Assembly (NCBI RefSeq): GCF_003369575.1
Contig: NZ_PIOC01000023.1
Location: 64,115 to 128,114, forward strand
DNA length: 64,000 nt
Source of the DNA: Oceanobacillus arenosus
Lineage (GTDB): Bacteria; Bacillota; Bacilli; Bacillales; Amphibacillaceae
Direction: 5' to 3'
Part shown: positions 46,381 to 56,287 of the stretch, one piece after another
Layout of the letters: each line of letters begins with the position of its first letter
Numbering within the stretch: the first letter of the stretch is position 1
The notes under the pieces: model-generated
Database searches by the model: none
Told to the model about the DNA's origin: nothing
Seen by the model: only the letters and a program-made list of their open reading frames with translations
Made by a program: the position numbers and the translations under genes

Positions 46381-47166
46381 ATGGATATATCAACATTAAT
46401 TGGGTTAATATTAGGAATTGTCGCCATTGGGGTTGGAATGGTACTAAAAGGTGTTAGTATCTCGGCATTAATCAATCCTGCGGCATTATTAATTATTTTC
46501 TTAGGAACAATTGCCGCAGTTGTCATTGCATTTCCAACAAGTACATTGAAAAAAGTACCTAGCTATTTCAAAATTTTATTTACCAATCAGAAATTAACGG
46601 AGCCGAAAGCGTTAATTCTTATGTTTACGGAATGGGCTGATCAAACGAGGAGAGAAGGTATTTTATCCTTAGAAATGCAATTAAATGAAGTAGAGGATCC
46701 ATTTCTTCTTTCGGGGCTACAGTTAGCAATTGATGGACAAACTCCGGAATTTATTCGTGAGGTAATGCTTGAAAAAATTGACGCGATGGAAGAACGGCAT
46801 GAGGTAGGTGCATCTGTGTTTACGCAAGCAGGGACCTATGCGCCAACACTTGGGGTGCTTGGTGCTGTTATTGGTCTGATTGCAGCATTAGGGGACATGT
46901 CGGATATGAATAGATTAGGTATAGCTATTTCCGCAGCGTTCGTTGCAACATTACTCGGGATTTTTACGGGATATGTTCTATGGCATCCGTTTGCAAATAA
47001 ACTCCGGGAAAAGTCGAAAAAGGAAGTTTTACAAATGGAAATTATGGTGGAAGGAATTCTATCGATTACGACAGGTGATTCTGCAATGATGGTACGTGAA
47101 AAGCTTGGATCATTATTATCTACAAAAGAGCAGGCGGGTATGAAACAGAGGGATAGCGATGCGTAG
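46381..47166 (+). CDS. motA: Flagellar motor stator protein MotA
   Basis: A 261-residue membrane protein very close to B. subtilis MotA (LIGLILGIVAIGVGMVLKGV at the start, VFTQAGTYAPTLGVLGAVIG near 145, ATLLGIFTGYVLWHPFANKL near 187). Four membrane segments form the ion channel with MotB, and the cytoplasmic loop pushes on FliG. The ATG at 46381 follows CAGGAGG. Its last codons overlap motB by 8 nt. The motor drives proton-coupled swimming; MotB residues below agree with a proton type, though ion choice is not certain from sequence. Confidence 0.96.
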   Translation: MDISTLIGLILGIVAIGVGMVLKGVSISALINPAALLIIFLGTIAAVVIAFPTSTLKKVPSYFKILFTNQKLTEPKALILMFTEWADQTRREGILSLEMQLNEVEDPFLLSGLQLAIDGQTPEFIREVMLEKIDAMEERHEVGASVFTQAGTYAPTLGVLGAVIGLIAALGDMSDMNRLGIAISAAFVATLLGIFTGYVLWHPFANKLREKSKKEVLQMEIMVEGILSITTGDSAMMVREKLGSLLSTKEQAGMKQRDSDA

Positions 47167-47941
47167 AAATAAAAAGAAAAAAAGGAGCCATATTGATGAA
47201 TCATGGTTACTTCCTTATTCTGACCTGCTAACACTGCTTGTTGCCCTATTTATCGTCTTATTCGCAATGAGTGATGTCGATGCAACCAAATATAAAGAGC
47301 TTGCAGGGATCTTTCGCAATGAATTCTCAGCTGGTGGCGGAAATGGGATTCTTGAGCAAAACATTGATCCAATTTCCCCAATTCCACCCGAAAAACAGCA
47401 AGAAGAGGAAAAAGAAGAAGAGCTAGAATCGGAAACGGAAGAAGAACGAAATAGTGCAGTTGAACTGCAACAATTAGAAGGACTTCAAGAAGAAGTGAAC
47501 CATTATATTACGACGAATAGTTTGACTAATAATCTAAGTACAGAATTAACCGATGAAGGTCTACTCGTTACGATTGTCAATGAAGTTTTCTTTGATCCTG
47601 GAAGTGCAGATGTTAAGGAGGACGGGGCGGTAATCGCAAGAGAGGTATCCAATCTACTAGTTACAGAACCACCTCATCAAATTGTTATTAGCGGCCATGC
47701 GGATGATGTCCCCCAGAATAATGAAAAGTATGGTTCAAACTGGGAACTAAGTGTTACCAGGTCTCTTAATTTCATGCGGTTAGTGCTGGAAAATAAGAAT
47801 CTAGATCCAACACTTTTCAGTGCGAAGGGCTACGGAGAGTATAAGCCAATTGTGCCAAATACAAGTGCAGAAAATCGTGCGAAAAATCGACGGGTAGAAG
47901 TATTGATCTTACCAAATTATGAAATAAATACAGGAGAATAA
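47159..47941 (+). CDS. motB: Flagellar motor stator protein MotB
   Basis: A 260-residue partner of MotA. The single membrane helix carries the ion-binding Asp22 in YSDLLTLLVALFIVLFA. A Gln/Glu-rich linker (about 75-110) contains EEEKEEELESETEEE. The C-terminal OmpA-like domain that anchors to peptidoglycan is seen from about 140, with ISGHADDVP near 177 and NRAKNRRVEVLIL near 240. Translationally coupled to motA by overlap. Confidence 0.96.
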   Translation: MRRNKKKKRSHIDESWLLPYSDLLTLLVALFIVLFAMSDVDATKYKELAGIFRNEFSAGGGNGILEQNIDPISPIPPEKQQEEEKEEELESETEEERNSAVELQQLEGLQEEVNHYITTNSLTNNLSTELTDEGLLVTIVNEVFFDPGSADVKEDGAVIAREVSNLLVTEPPHQIVISGHADDVPQNNEKYGSNWELSVTRSLNFMRLVLENKNLDPTLFSAKGYGEYKPIVPNTSAENRAKNRRVEVLILPNYEINTGE

Positions 47942-48000
47942 GCAATCCCTTTGCAATAATCTAAACTACTTAGAAACAGACTAAAAGGAGCGTTAGTTGG

Positions 48001-49695
48001 ATGAAAAAGCGATTTAGAATAAAAAGTATTCGAACAAGGATGACAATAGGGTTCTCTATTATCATTGGATTATTTATCTTATTTGCGATTTATAATACTT
48101 TCTCTATCTATAGAACGAATGATGCAACAAGAGACATTATGGACCATCAGATGGAGTTACTAATCGTTGATGAAGAGTTAACAACGAATATGGCACAGCG
48201 AGAAGGGTATTTACGAGGCTTCTTATTGTATGGTGACACAGGCATGAAAAATAAGTTTTCAGATTCATTAGAGGAGACAATTGCACTTGAAAATAGAATT
48301 CTTGAATTAAATGATTCGGAAGCAACAAAAGCACTAATTGATAAGAAAATCACATGGGGAACACTAACGGATGAAGTGATCGCTGCGTATGAGGGCGGAA
48401 ATGAGGCAGAGGCTCATCAGATTATGAGCACGGAAGTTATGCCACTTTCAGAGGAAATTATGAATGACTTTAAAGAGGCTTCGAATAAACGGAAGGAGCT
48501 TATAATAGCCGGAGGTCAGGAGATCATTGATAATGGAACAACAACGTTTTATATTACTCTAATTGTCAGTGGGCTTATTTTAATATTGGGTATTTTCATT
48601 GCAGTCTTTACTTCAATGAAAATTACGAAGCCGATTAAATTGCTTATGAACCGGATGAATTCAGTAGCTCAAGGGGATTTAAGTGGAGAAATGTTAGAGG
48701 TCGAATCAGCAGATGAGGTAGGTCAACTTACGGTAGCTACAAATGAGATGGTATTGAAGAATAGAAATTTACTATCAAAAATTAGTACCGTATCCGAAAA
48801 TGTTTCAAGTGAAGGGGAAGAGCTAACAATTGCAGCCAATGAAGTAAAGGCTGGTTCAGATCAAGTTGCAATTACAATGCAGGAATTAGCAACAGGGTCA
48901 GAAACACAGGCAAATAGTGCGAGTGACCTTGCATCGATCATGGCAAACTTTACTGAAAAAGTTGCTGAAGCAAATAATAAAGGGCAATCGATTAATAAAT
49001 ACTCCAATAAAGTATTGGAAATGACAAATGAAGGAAGAAATTTAATGGAAGGCTCACAGAGACAAATGGGAAGTATTGATCAGCTTGTAAAAGATGCTGT
49101 TCAAAATGTCCAAGGTTTAGACGAGCAGTCCAAGCAAATTTCAAAATTAGTTTCTGTCATTCAAGAAATTGCCGATCAAACCAATCTGTTAGCACTAAAT
49201 GCGGCAATTGAAGCAGCAAGAGCGGGCGAGCATGGGAAAGGTTTTGCGGTTGTTGCAGACGAAGTACGTAAATTAGCTGAACAAGTTTCGGTTTCTGTAA
49301 CAGATATCACTGGCATCGTTACAGCAATCCAAACCGAAGCAAGTAAAATCGCTGGATCATTGCGCGGTGGATATAAAGAAGTTGAAGAGGGAACGAAACA
49401 AATTCAAACGACTGGTATGACGTTAAACGAAATTAGCAAGTCCGTTACAAAAATGGTAGAGGATATTAATACTATTTCTGGAAATCTCACGGAAATTGTA
49501 GATAATACACAAGAAATGAATGGTTCAATTGAAGAAATCGCCTCTGTTTCCGAAGAGTCTGCTGCTGGTGTTGAAGAAATTGCAGCATCGACAGAACAAA
49601 CAAGCAGTTCGATGGATGAGGTTGCAGCAACATCTGTACAGCTAGCAAGAGCAGCGGAAGAATTGGATGGATTAGTGAAACAATTTAAGTTATAG
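48001..49695 (+). CDS. Methyl-accepting chemotaxis protein
   Basis: A 564-residue transmembrane receptor. TM1 is at about 12-32 and TM2 at about 182-205. Between them is a four-helix-bundle ligand domain rich in charged helices ([20 protein letters not shown] near 56). A HAMP domain follows ([20 protein letters not shown] near 206). The signalling hairpin tip has [20 protein letters not shown] near 390, where CheA and CheW dock. The C-terminus ends in LVKQFKL. The ligand is not known. It follows motB by 59 nt with its own AAAGGAG site. Confidence 0.94.
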   Translation: MKKRFRIKSIRTRMTIGFSIIIGLFILFAIYNTFSIYRTNDATRDIMDHQMELLIVDEELTTNMAQREGYLRGFLLYGDTGMKNKFSDSLEETIALENRILELNDSEATKALIDKKITWGTLTDEVIAAYEGGNEAEAHQIMSTEVMPLSEEIMNDFKEASNKRKELIIAGGQEIIDNGTTTFYITLIVSGLILILGIFIAVFTSMKITKPIKLLMNRMNSVAQGDLSGEMLEVESADEVGQLTVATNEMVLKNRNLLSKISTVSENVSSEGEELTIAANEVKAGSDQVAITMQELATGSETQANSASDLASIMANFTEKVAEANNKGQSINKYSNKVLEMTNEGRNLMEGSQRQMGSIDQLVKDAVQNVQGLDEQSKQISKLVSVIQEIADQTNLLALNAAIEAARAGEHGKGFAVVADEVRKLAEQVSVSVTDITGIVTAIQTEASKIAGSLRGGYKEVEEGTKQIQTTGMTLNEISKSVTKMVEDINTISGNLTEIVDNTQEMNGSIEEIASVSEESAAGVEEIAASTEQTSSSMDEVAATSVQLARAAEELDGLVKQFKL

Positions 49696-49746
49696 TTTCG
49701 TAGGTTGGCCAATTTTTGACGTTTGATAAAAGAAAGGAACGATTAG

Positions 49747-49769
49747 GTTTGCGGCATCATGTCGCAAAC
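49747..49769 (+). terminator. Hairpin after the chemoreceptor gene
   Basis: GTTTGCG and CGCAAAC are perfect 7-bp arms with a 9-nt loop. No T-run follows, so termination is uncertain. Confidence 0.4.
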
Positions 49770-49852
49770 TCAATCTGTATTTAGCATTATTACATATGTT
49801 AAATCGTCAAATATAGTTGCATAAAAATTTACATTGACAGGAGATTTCCTAA

Positions 49853-50314
49853 ATGACGATACCAACGCAAGAACGTAATCGGTATGTGACCAAATTACTA
49901 AACGGGATGCATCACTCGTTACAATCGATTATTCCACTAGAGCACGAACTTTCCAAACCACATTTACAGGAACGAGCGCTACAACTTCCATTTGGTGTTC
50001 TCATTGGCATTACGGGAGATATTAGAGGGAAATTAGTTTTGGCAGGAAATCAATCCATTTTTGCTTCGATTGGTCAATCCATGTATGGCATGGCAATCGA
50101 AGGTGAAATGTTAATCTCGTTTAGTGGGGAGCTGGGCAATATGATTGCTGGAAATCTAGCAACAAATATCGTCCAATATGAGCTACGAACAGATATTACT
50201 GCACCAACAATAATCGAAGGAAATACAACCCTTTCTGGCTATGATAAAGCAATTCATCTATCCGCAGTCTTTGTACATGCAGGAAATTTGGACATTTATC
50301 TCATACTGGATTAA
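49853..50314 (+). CDS. cheX: CheX-type CheY-P phosphatase
   Basis: A 153-residue protein of the CheC/CheX/FliY family. The single ExxN phosphatase motif is seen as SGELGNMIAGN near 83-93, as in CheX, where Glu and Asn act on phosphorylated CheY. It lacks the second ExxN of CheC. It starts MTIPTQERNRYVTKLLNGMH behind CAGGAG. Its place between an MCP and CheA suggests it tunes CheY-P in this chemotaxis set. Its CheY target is not encoded in the window. Confidence 0.8.
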   Translation: MTIPTQERNRYVTKLLNGMHHSLQSIIPLEHELSKPHLQERALQLPFGVLIGITGDIRGKLVLAGNQSIFASIGQSMYGMAIEGEMLISFSGELGNMIAGNLATNIVQYELRTDITAPTIIEGNTTLSGYDKAIHLSAVFVHAGNLDIYLILD

Positions 50315-50528
50315 CTATACCTAATTATAATATTCTGTATTTTAATAAACCCCTTTATTTACAAGCGCTTATCCTAGATAATAGAAGTAGGTAATTATTA
50401 CTATTAATGTACCGGATAGGAAAGAGTCTGGATATTTAATCAAGTCCAGAAAATCAATAAAGTTGTTTATTAGAAGAATACATAAAGTTTGTCTGATCGG
50501 ATTAACCATACGAGAAGGGAAGTACGAC

Positions 50529-52541
50529 ATGGATACGGATCAATATTTAGAAGTATTTTTGGATGAAAGCCGTGAACATTTACAAGCTGTAAATGATAAT
50601 ATTTTAGAATTAGAAAAGAAACCAGATGACCTTGATCTAGTGAATGAAATCTTTCGTTCTGCCCATACCCTTAAAGGGATGTCTGCAACAATGGGATATG
50701 AAGACATCGCGTCTTTAACCCATAAGATGGAAAATGTGCTGGATCAAATTCGTAATCATAAATTAACGGTAACGACTGAAGTAATTGATATTATCTTTCT
50801 AGCAATCGAGTATTTGGAGGATATGGTAGATTCGATTAGTGAGGGAAATGATGGGAAAAAGGATGTTTCCGATCTTGTGCAACGATTAGAACGAGTAGAA
50901 AGAGGAGAAACGACTAGCCCTTCAAAGGAAAACCAAGAGATTGCGAGTACGACAGAAGCAGAAGTGGAAGAGGAAGTAAAGCAGTTAGATTTAGATGAAT
51001 TCCAAATGACGATTATCGAGCAAGCGAAGGAGCAGAATGTTACTGCATATCAGCTTACCGTTCGCCTGTCAGAAGATAGTATATTAAAAGGTGCTCGTGC
51101 CTTCATGGTATTTGAAGCGTTAGAGAAGATTGGTGAGGTAATTAAGACTTCTCCAGCAGTTGAAGAAATAGAAGAAGGAGATTTCGAACAGGAGTTCACT
51201 GTTATTTTCCTATCGAAGGAAACAGTGGATGCGATTAAGAACCCATTGTATAAAATATCGGAGATCCAGCATGTTGCTGTAAATCCGCTTGTATTTGAAG
51301 AAAGCACTCCAAAGCAAGAAGTTATAGAGGTGCAAGAGGAATCGGAAGTACAGGTAAAGGATACACCAGCAGAAAGTAAAACAAACCATACAACGAAGAC
51401 TATTCGGGTGAATTTGGAACGAATTGATGACCTGCTAAACTTATTTGAAGAGGTAGTAATTGATCGAAGTAGATTAGAAGTAATCTCTGAAAGTATCTCA
51501 AATCCCGATTTAATAGAAACCGTTGAACATATGGGGCGTGTATCTTCTGATATGCAAAGCTTAATATTAGCGATGCGTATGGTGCAAATCGAGCAAGTAT
51601 TTAATCGTTTCCCGAGGATGATCAGGGGATTAGCGAGAGATTTGAATAAGAAAATAAACCTTGAGATTATTGGTGCGGAAACAGAGCTAGATCGAACGGT
51701 TATTGATGAGATTGGCGATCCATTGGTACATTTAATTCGAAATTCAGTCGATCATGGGATTGAAATGCCAGAAGTAAGGAAGCAAGCAGGGAAGCCTGAG
51801 GTAGGTCAAATTATCCTCCGAGCATTCCATAGTGGAAATCATGTCTTTATTGAAATAGAAGACGATGGTGCTGGAATCAATCGTAAAAAAGTAGAAGCAA
51901 AGGCAATTGAAAAAGGGCTAATTACTGCTGAACATGCAGAAACATTATCCGATGATGAGATTGCACACCTCATATTGTCTTCTGGATTTAGTACCGCAGA
52001 CCATATTTCGAATATATCTGGTCGTGGGGTTGGTCTTGATGTCGTGAAGAGTAAGATTGAATCGTTAAGTGGACAAATCAGTATTGAAACAGTGGAAGGA
52101 AAGGGAAGTATCTTCTCAATCCAATTACCATTAACCCTTTCGATTATTTCAACGCTATTAGTAAAAGTACAACAGGAAACGTATGCAATTCCACTAACCT
52201 CGATCATTGAAACGGTTCGTTTAGAGGAATCTGAAATTATGACAGCACATGGTCAGCAGGTAATGGATTTCCGAGGTCATGTCATTCCACTCGTATCGTT
52301 AACAGAAGTATTCCAAGTACCAAAGATGGACAAGGAAAAATCGAAATATGAAGCGATTGTCATCGTCAAAAAAGGTGAAAAAATAACAGGTTTAATCGTT
52401 GATAGCTTCCTCGGTCAAAAAGAGGTCGTATTGAAATCATTAGGCTATTATTTACGAGATGTCTTTGCAATATCTGGTGCAACAATTTTAGGTGATGGTG
52501 AGGTTGCATTAATCATCGATCCGAATGCATTGATTAAATAG
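50529..52541 (+). CDS. cheA: Chemotaxis histidine kinase CheA
   Basis: A 670-residue kinase with the five CheA domains. P1 has the phospho-accepting His46 in SAHTLKGMSATMG. A Glu-rich linker leads to a P2 domain (about 155-265). P3 dimerisation begins near TIRVNLERIDDLLNLFEEVV (about 293). P4 has the N-box HLIRNSVDHGIEMPE near 405 and GRGVGLDVVKSKIE near 500. P5 is CheW-like to the end. ATG 50529 follows AGAAGGGA; an in-frame ATG at 50463 would add a non-homologous 22-residue tail. It phosphorylates CheY-type regulators on receptor input. Confidence 0.95.
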   Translation: MDTDQYLEVFLDESREHLQAVNDNILELEKKPDDLDLVNEIFRSAHTLKGMSATMGYEDIASLTHKMENVLDQIRNHKLTVTTEVIDIIFLAIEYLEDMVDSISEGNDGKKDVSDLVQRLERVERGETTSPSKENQEIASTTEAEVEEEVKQLDLDEFQMTIIEQAKEQNVTAYQLTVRLSEDSILKGARAFMVFEALEKIGEVIKTSPAVEEIEEGDFEQEFTVIFLSKETVDAIKNPLYKISEIQHVAVNPLVFEESTPKQEVIEVQEESEVQVKDTPAESKTNHTTKTIRVNLERIDDLLNLFEEVVIDRSRLEVISESISNPDLIETVEHMGRVSSDMQSLILAMRMVQIEQVFNRFPRMIRGLARDLNKKINLEIIGAETELDRTVIDEIGDPLVHLIRNSVDHGIEMPEVRKQAGKPEVGQIILRAFHSGNHVFIEIEDDGAGINRKKVEAKAIEKGLITAEHAETLSDDEIAHLILSSGFSTADHISNISGRGVGLDVVKSKIESLSGQISIETVEGKGSIFSIQLPLTLSIISTLLVKVQQETYAIPLTSIIETVRLEESEIMTAHGQQVMDFRGHVIPLVSLTEVFQVPKMDKEKSKYEAIVIVKKGEKITGLIVDSFLGQKEVVLKSLGYYLRDVFAISGATILGDGEVALIIDPNALIK

Positions 52542-52639
52542 ATGGTTTCTGGAGCAATTAAACAAAACCTACTCATTATAACTAATAGCAGCAAATTATT
52601 AGAGTCAAGCCATTAAATATATGAAAGGGGGCTTTTGAG

Positions 52640-53101
52640 ATGGCAGAAGTGAATAAATATATTTTATTTAAACTAAAAAGTCAGACGTTTGGTGTGGAGG
52701 TATCGCAAGTAATCTCAATTGAACGGTTGCAGGAGATTACTGGAGTTCCACGGACAACGGAATTTATTAAAGGTGTCACCTATATTCGTGAGAAAACAAC
52801 CCCTGTCATTGATCTGAAAGAAAGATTATTGATGGACGAAACAAAAGCAACCGATGATACTCGTATTTTAGTTGTGAATATTAACTCCATGCAAATTGGG
52901 TTAATCGTTGATGCGGCGACAGAAGTGAAGGATATTGAATCGTCCGCCATTGACCCGGCACCAGAAATTATTGGTGGAGTGAAAGAAACCTTTATCAAAG
53001 GTGTAGCTAGATTAGAAAATGGTTTATTGATTTTGCTAGAATTGGAGAGCATTATCGATCCAAATGAAACGAATGAATTACTCGAAGTAGTTGCCGAGTA
53101 G
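52640..53101 (+). CDS. cheW: Chemotaxis adaptor CheW
   Basis: A 153-residue SH3-like coupling protein. It starts EVNKYILFKLKSQTFGVEVS and has the family's GVTYIREKTTPVIDLKERL near 48 and IGLIVDAATEV near 92. It links receptor tips to CheA P5. The ATG follows AAAGGGGG. It is followed by a clear terminator, ending the motility block. This block has no cheY, cheB, cheR, cheC or cheD. Confidence 0.94.
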   Translation: MAEVNKYILFKLKSQTFGVEVSQVISIERLQEITGVPRTTEFIKGVTYIREKTTPVIDLKERLLMDETKATDDTRILVVNINSMQIGLIVDAATEVKDIESSAIDPAPEIIGGVKETFIKGVARLENGLLILLELESIIDPNETNELLEVVAE

Positions 53102-53146
53102 CAATAATTCGTATTTACAACTTAATGGGATATAGTGTTTAGTAAG

Positions 53147-53178
53147 AATCGCATATTTTCGGATATGTGATTTTTTTC
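53147..53178 (+). terminator. Terminator after cheW
   Basis: AATCGCATAT and ATATGTGATT form a 10-bp stem with one wobble, a 6-nt loop and seven T residues. Confidence 0.9.
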
Positions 53179-53221
53179 TCGTAGGCTGTTTAGATAAAAT
53201 ACGAACTAAGTTAGGAGCAAA

Positions 53222-53335
53222 GTTGATTTTCGCTACAAGCAAGTCGCTATCAGCGGGCTCAACATCTTCGCTTTTCCCGCAGTAGTCTCCTGCCTTCCGC
53301 TACAATCAACGGCCTTACAGAGGGAATGCTAACTC
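53222..53335. repeat. Diverged Bacillaceae intergenic repeat
   Basis: The stretch TTTTCGCTACAAGCAAGTCG to GGCCTTACAGAGGGAATG contains CGCTTTTCCCGCAGTAGTCT and CCTTCCGCTACAATCAACGG, a pattern I associate with a very common non-coding repeat of Bacillus-group genomes. It sits 40 bp before the 135-bp repeat, forming a repeat nest. Confidence 0.5.
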
Positions 53336-53374
53336 CTATTTTTAAGAAAATGATAAAATTAATAACTGCACAAT

Positions 53375-53509
53375 CCCAGCGGAAGAAATACACGGAGACT
53401 TCTGAGGGAAGAAGAGCCTAGGTGAGACTACGAAACGCGATAGCGTGAGTAGGCTCACCAGCTCCCCGCGAAAAGCGTAGTGTATTTCTGGAGCGACCAG
53501 CCTGAGAGC
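53375..53509. repeat. Bacillaceae dispersed repeat, copy B (135 bp)
   Basis: Same length and order as copy A at 19406-19540: it begins CCCAGCGGAAGAAATACACG and ends GCGACCAGCCTGAGAGC. It differs at scattered positions, several of them in paired segments. The rest of the 642-bp gap 53102-53743 shows no gene. Confidence 0.85.
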
Positions 53510-53743
53510 CTTAGGCACTAAACTAGTCCGCACTTTATATCAATCGAAACAAACCATACGAAATGAGCCTTTTTGTAAACAGTGCATTAGGATAAAATAA
53601 AGGGTTCGATATATATGGCTCAATGGGAACGTTATTGATTCTTAGGTCGTATTCATTTAAAATAGCTTAGTATGTCATTGAGTGAGAACGCGCGATCTAA
53701 TCGGAATAATTAGTAGTAACTTAGGTAAAGAGAGATGATGTAG

Positions 53744-54913
53744 ATGCCAAGGCAAATTTGGCTATTGGTAATAGCAACAACGATTAATGTAACTGGCGGT
53801 TCTTTTCTATGGCCGCTGAATACGATTTATATGCATAATGAGCTTGGTAAAAGCTTGGCTTTTGCTGGGTTCATTTTAATGTTTAATACGGCAGCAAATA
53901 TTGCTGGAAATTTACTCGGTGGGGCGTTATTTGACCGATATAGCGCATATAAGACGGTACTTTATGGAACCCTTTTAGCAACACTCGCAACAATTGGTAT
54001 TTCACTTTATCATAGTGTTGTACCATATACGATATTCCTTATTATCATTGGATTTGGAAATGGGATTACATGGCCGGTAATTATGGCGATGGCTGGTTCG
54101 GTATGGCCTGAAGGTGGTCGTCGTGCCTTTAATGCTGTTTATGTTGCGCAGAATCTAGGAGTTGCTCTTGGTGCGACATTGGGCGGATATATTGCCAGTA
54201 TTTCTTTCAATTATATTTTCTGGGCAAATGCAATATTGTTTATCGTTTTTTTCTTTATTGTTTTATTTACGTTTAAAGAAATGGATCAATCACAGAATCC
54301 GCAAATGCATACATCTGTTATCGAACAAAGTGGGAAAATTAATGATAAAACAGCATTTCGTTCATTGTTAATATTATGTAGTGGATTTTTGATTACGTGG
54401 ATCGCATATAGCCAGTGGCAGTCCACGATTGCATCGCATACACAGGACATTGGAATTCCACTTGAACAATATAGCTCGCTATGGGCGATAAATGGTTTTC
54501 TTATCGTTTTTGCACAACCTTTGGTAAAATGGGTAACAGAGAAGATTACTTCTCCAAGAACCCATATTTATATCGGGGTCATCATTATGATTGTTTCCTA
54601 TTTTATCGCTATGATTGCAGCAGATTTTACGATGTTTGCAATCGCCATGGTGATATTAACGATGGGGGAAGTATTAATGTGGCCAGCATTTCCAACACTG
54701 GCAAATGTTCTCGCACCAAAAGGCAGAAAAGGATTCTATCAGGGCTTGGTGAACAGTATTGGGGCAACAGGAAGAATGATTGGACCAGTCGTCGGTGGGT
54801 TTATTGTCGATATGTATAATATTGAGCTCTTATTCTATATTTTAATCGTAATTTTATTTATCCCATTCGCGACGACGAAATTTTATGATCGAACATTAAA
54901 AGCAAAAAAATAA
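53744..54913 (+). CDS. MFS transporter (drug/sugar-efflux type)
   Basis: A 389-residue major-facilitator protein with about twelve membrane helices. The A-like loop GGALFDRYSAYKT near 65 fits the family's GxLaDRxGrr motif, with a repeat VEKITSPRT in the second half. IVDM near the end precedes the last helices. Substrate unknown. It lies 20 nt upstream of the HAD phosphatase gene with no terminator between, so they probably share a transcript. Confidence 0.85.
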   Translation: MPRQIWLLVIATTINVTGGSFLWPLNTIYMHNELGKSLAFAGFILMFNTAANIAGNLLGGALFDRYSAYKTVLYGTLLATLATIGISLYHSVVPYTIFLIIIGFGNGITWPVIMAMAGSVWPEGGRRAFNAVYVAQNLGVALGATLGGYIASISFNYIFWANAILFIVFFFIVLFTFKEMDQSQNPQMHTSVIEQSGKINDKTAFRSLLILCSGFLITWIAYSQWQSTIASHTQDIGIPLEQYSSLWAINGFLIVFAQPLVKWVTEKITSPRTHIYIGVIIMIVSYFIAMIAADFTMFAIAMVILTMGEVLMWPAFPTLANVLAPKGRKGFYQGLVNSIGATGRMIGPVVGGFIVDMYNIELLFYILIVILFIPFATTKFYDRTLKAKK

Positions 54914-54933
54914 TCAATAGAAGGAGTTTTATC

Positions 54934-55665
54934 ATGGCAGAAATTAAACTGATTGCACTGGATATGGATGGAACATTATTAAACACGGATCAAGAAGTCT
55001 CGGCTCGTACGGAAGAGGCAATTACGAAGGCTCTGGCAAAGGATATTCATGTCGTTCTAAGTACAGGACGAGGGTTCAGAGCTTGCTATCCATATGCAGA
55101 ACAATTGAAATTAACATCCTATCTTATTACAACGAATGGTGGGGAAATTTGGACAGTAGGAAAAGAATTGCTAGACCAACATTTACATGATACAGCAACG
55201 ATCGAGAAGCTCTATAATTTAGGCTTAGAAGTCGGTGTAAACATGTGGATGATCTCAACTGAAGGGGTATTCCGTAATGAAGCTCCCGAGGATTTCTATG
55301 ATTATAAGTGGCTCAAGTTTGGATGTGAGTCAACAGACCAGGATAAGCTCGATATCATGATTAAAGAGATTTCTCATTATGAAGGACTAGAACTAACCAA
55401 TTCCCTACCAACGAACGTAGAAGTAAATCCTCCGGGCGTAAGCAAAGCAATGGCACTCCATTTTGTATGTGATAAAATTGGCATCACGATGGATAATGTA
55501 ATGGCTTGTGGTGATAGTTTGAATGATATTAAAATGATTCAAGAAGCCGGCATCGGTGTTGCAATGGGCAATGCACAAGAAGCGATTAAAAAGGTGGCAG
55601 ACTTCGTCACAGATTCAAATAATGATGATGGTGTCGCGAAGGCAATCGGGAAATTTGTATTATAA
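54934..55665 (+). CDS. HAD-family (Cof-type) phosphatase
   Basis: A 243-residue Cof-like HAD hydrolase that removes phosphate from sugar or flavin-pathway intermediates. Motif I is LDMDGTLL with nucleophile Asp10 and Asp12; motif II LSTGRGFR near 43; the late motif CGDSLNDIKM near 189 carries the Mg-binding Asp residues. It is somewhat shorter than the usual 260-290 residues, mainly in the cap domain. AGAAGGAG lies before the ATG. Co-transcribed with the MFS gene. Confidence 0.88.
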   Translation: MAEIKLIALDMDGTLLNTDQEVSARTEEAITKALAKDIHVVLSTGRGFRACYPYAEQLKLTSYLITTNGGEIWTVGKELLDQHLHDTATIEKLYNLGLEVGVNMWMISTEGVFRNEAPEDFYDYKWLKFGCESTDQDKLDIMIKEISHYEGLELTNSLPTNVEVNPPGVSKAMALHFVCDKIGITMDNVMACGDSLNDIKMIQEAGIGVAMGNAQEAIKKVADFVTDSNNDDGVAKAIGKFVL

Positions 55666-55670
55666 TGTAG

Positions 55671-55699
55671 AGCTCCACTTAGGTGGGGCTTTTATTTTT
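55671..55699 (+). terminator. Terminator after HAD phosphatase
   Basis: AGCTCCAC pairs with GTGGGGCT (one G-T wobble) around a short loop, followed by TTTATTTTT. Confidence 0.85.
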
Positions 55700-55717
55700 C
55701 TTTGAGCCGGTGTTTAG

Positions 55718-56125
55718 AAAATTGGAAAACATTATGAAATTGACATTGGATTAATTGAGGGACATTTCATACATCCGAAAATTTTGTCTTAGAAGTTTTC
55801 AACGGATAAAATGTATATCATTACAGGTGCTCGGCAATCCTTAAAGGGAAAGGCGACTATATCTGAAGAATTAGAGAAGCAGACATGGATTATGCGTGAA
55901 CAGGGATCTGGAACAAGAGAGATGTTAGAAGATTTTTTTCAAAAAAATCATATTCATCCAAAACGTGTCATAATATTAGGTAGTACGCAAACAATTAAAG
56001 AAGGGATTGAAGCTGGACTTGGTATAAGCCTGCTTTTTGATTTATCCTTAAAGAAGGAGCTACACTTACATACGATTGAAAAACCTGAGGTGAAGGGAAC
56101 GCCAATTCAGCGTGGTTTTCGGTAA
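55718..56125 (+). pseudogene. Decayed LysR-family regulator (effector domain remnant)
   Basis: One reading frame carries the LysR effector-domain segment DIGLIEGHFIHPKILS, then an in-frame TAG (55790-55792), then KFSTDKMYIITGARQS and the very typical WIMREQGSGTREMLEDFF. The last part, LGSTQTIKEGIEAGLGISLL, is the domain's second lobe. The helix-turn-helix and the first half of the effector domain are missing and nothing upstream restores them. The HAD terminator lies just before. So this is the 3' half of a dead regulator gene, with a later nonsense mutation. The open part after the TAG (from 55811) would encode 104 residues but lacks a good ribosome site. Confidence 0.88.
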
Positions 56126-56287
56126 TAAAAAATCACCAGGAGTTTCAACCGAGGGCATTCTAAATATTTGAAGTATTAGTAAAGGGCCAGCGTCTGGAAT
56201 AGCTAAATTGAGTGCATTTTCAGAGCCCTTACATTGTTCACAAAAGTAGAGTATAATAGAGGTAGAAGGAAGAAAGGGGATGCTTTC

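Noticed and set aside
53342-53533. 63-codon minus-strand frame after cheW
   Set aside because: It lies within the 135-bp dispersed repeat.
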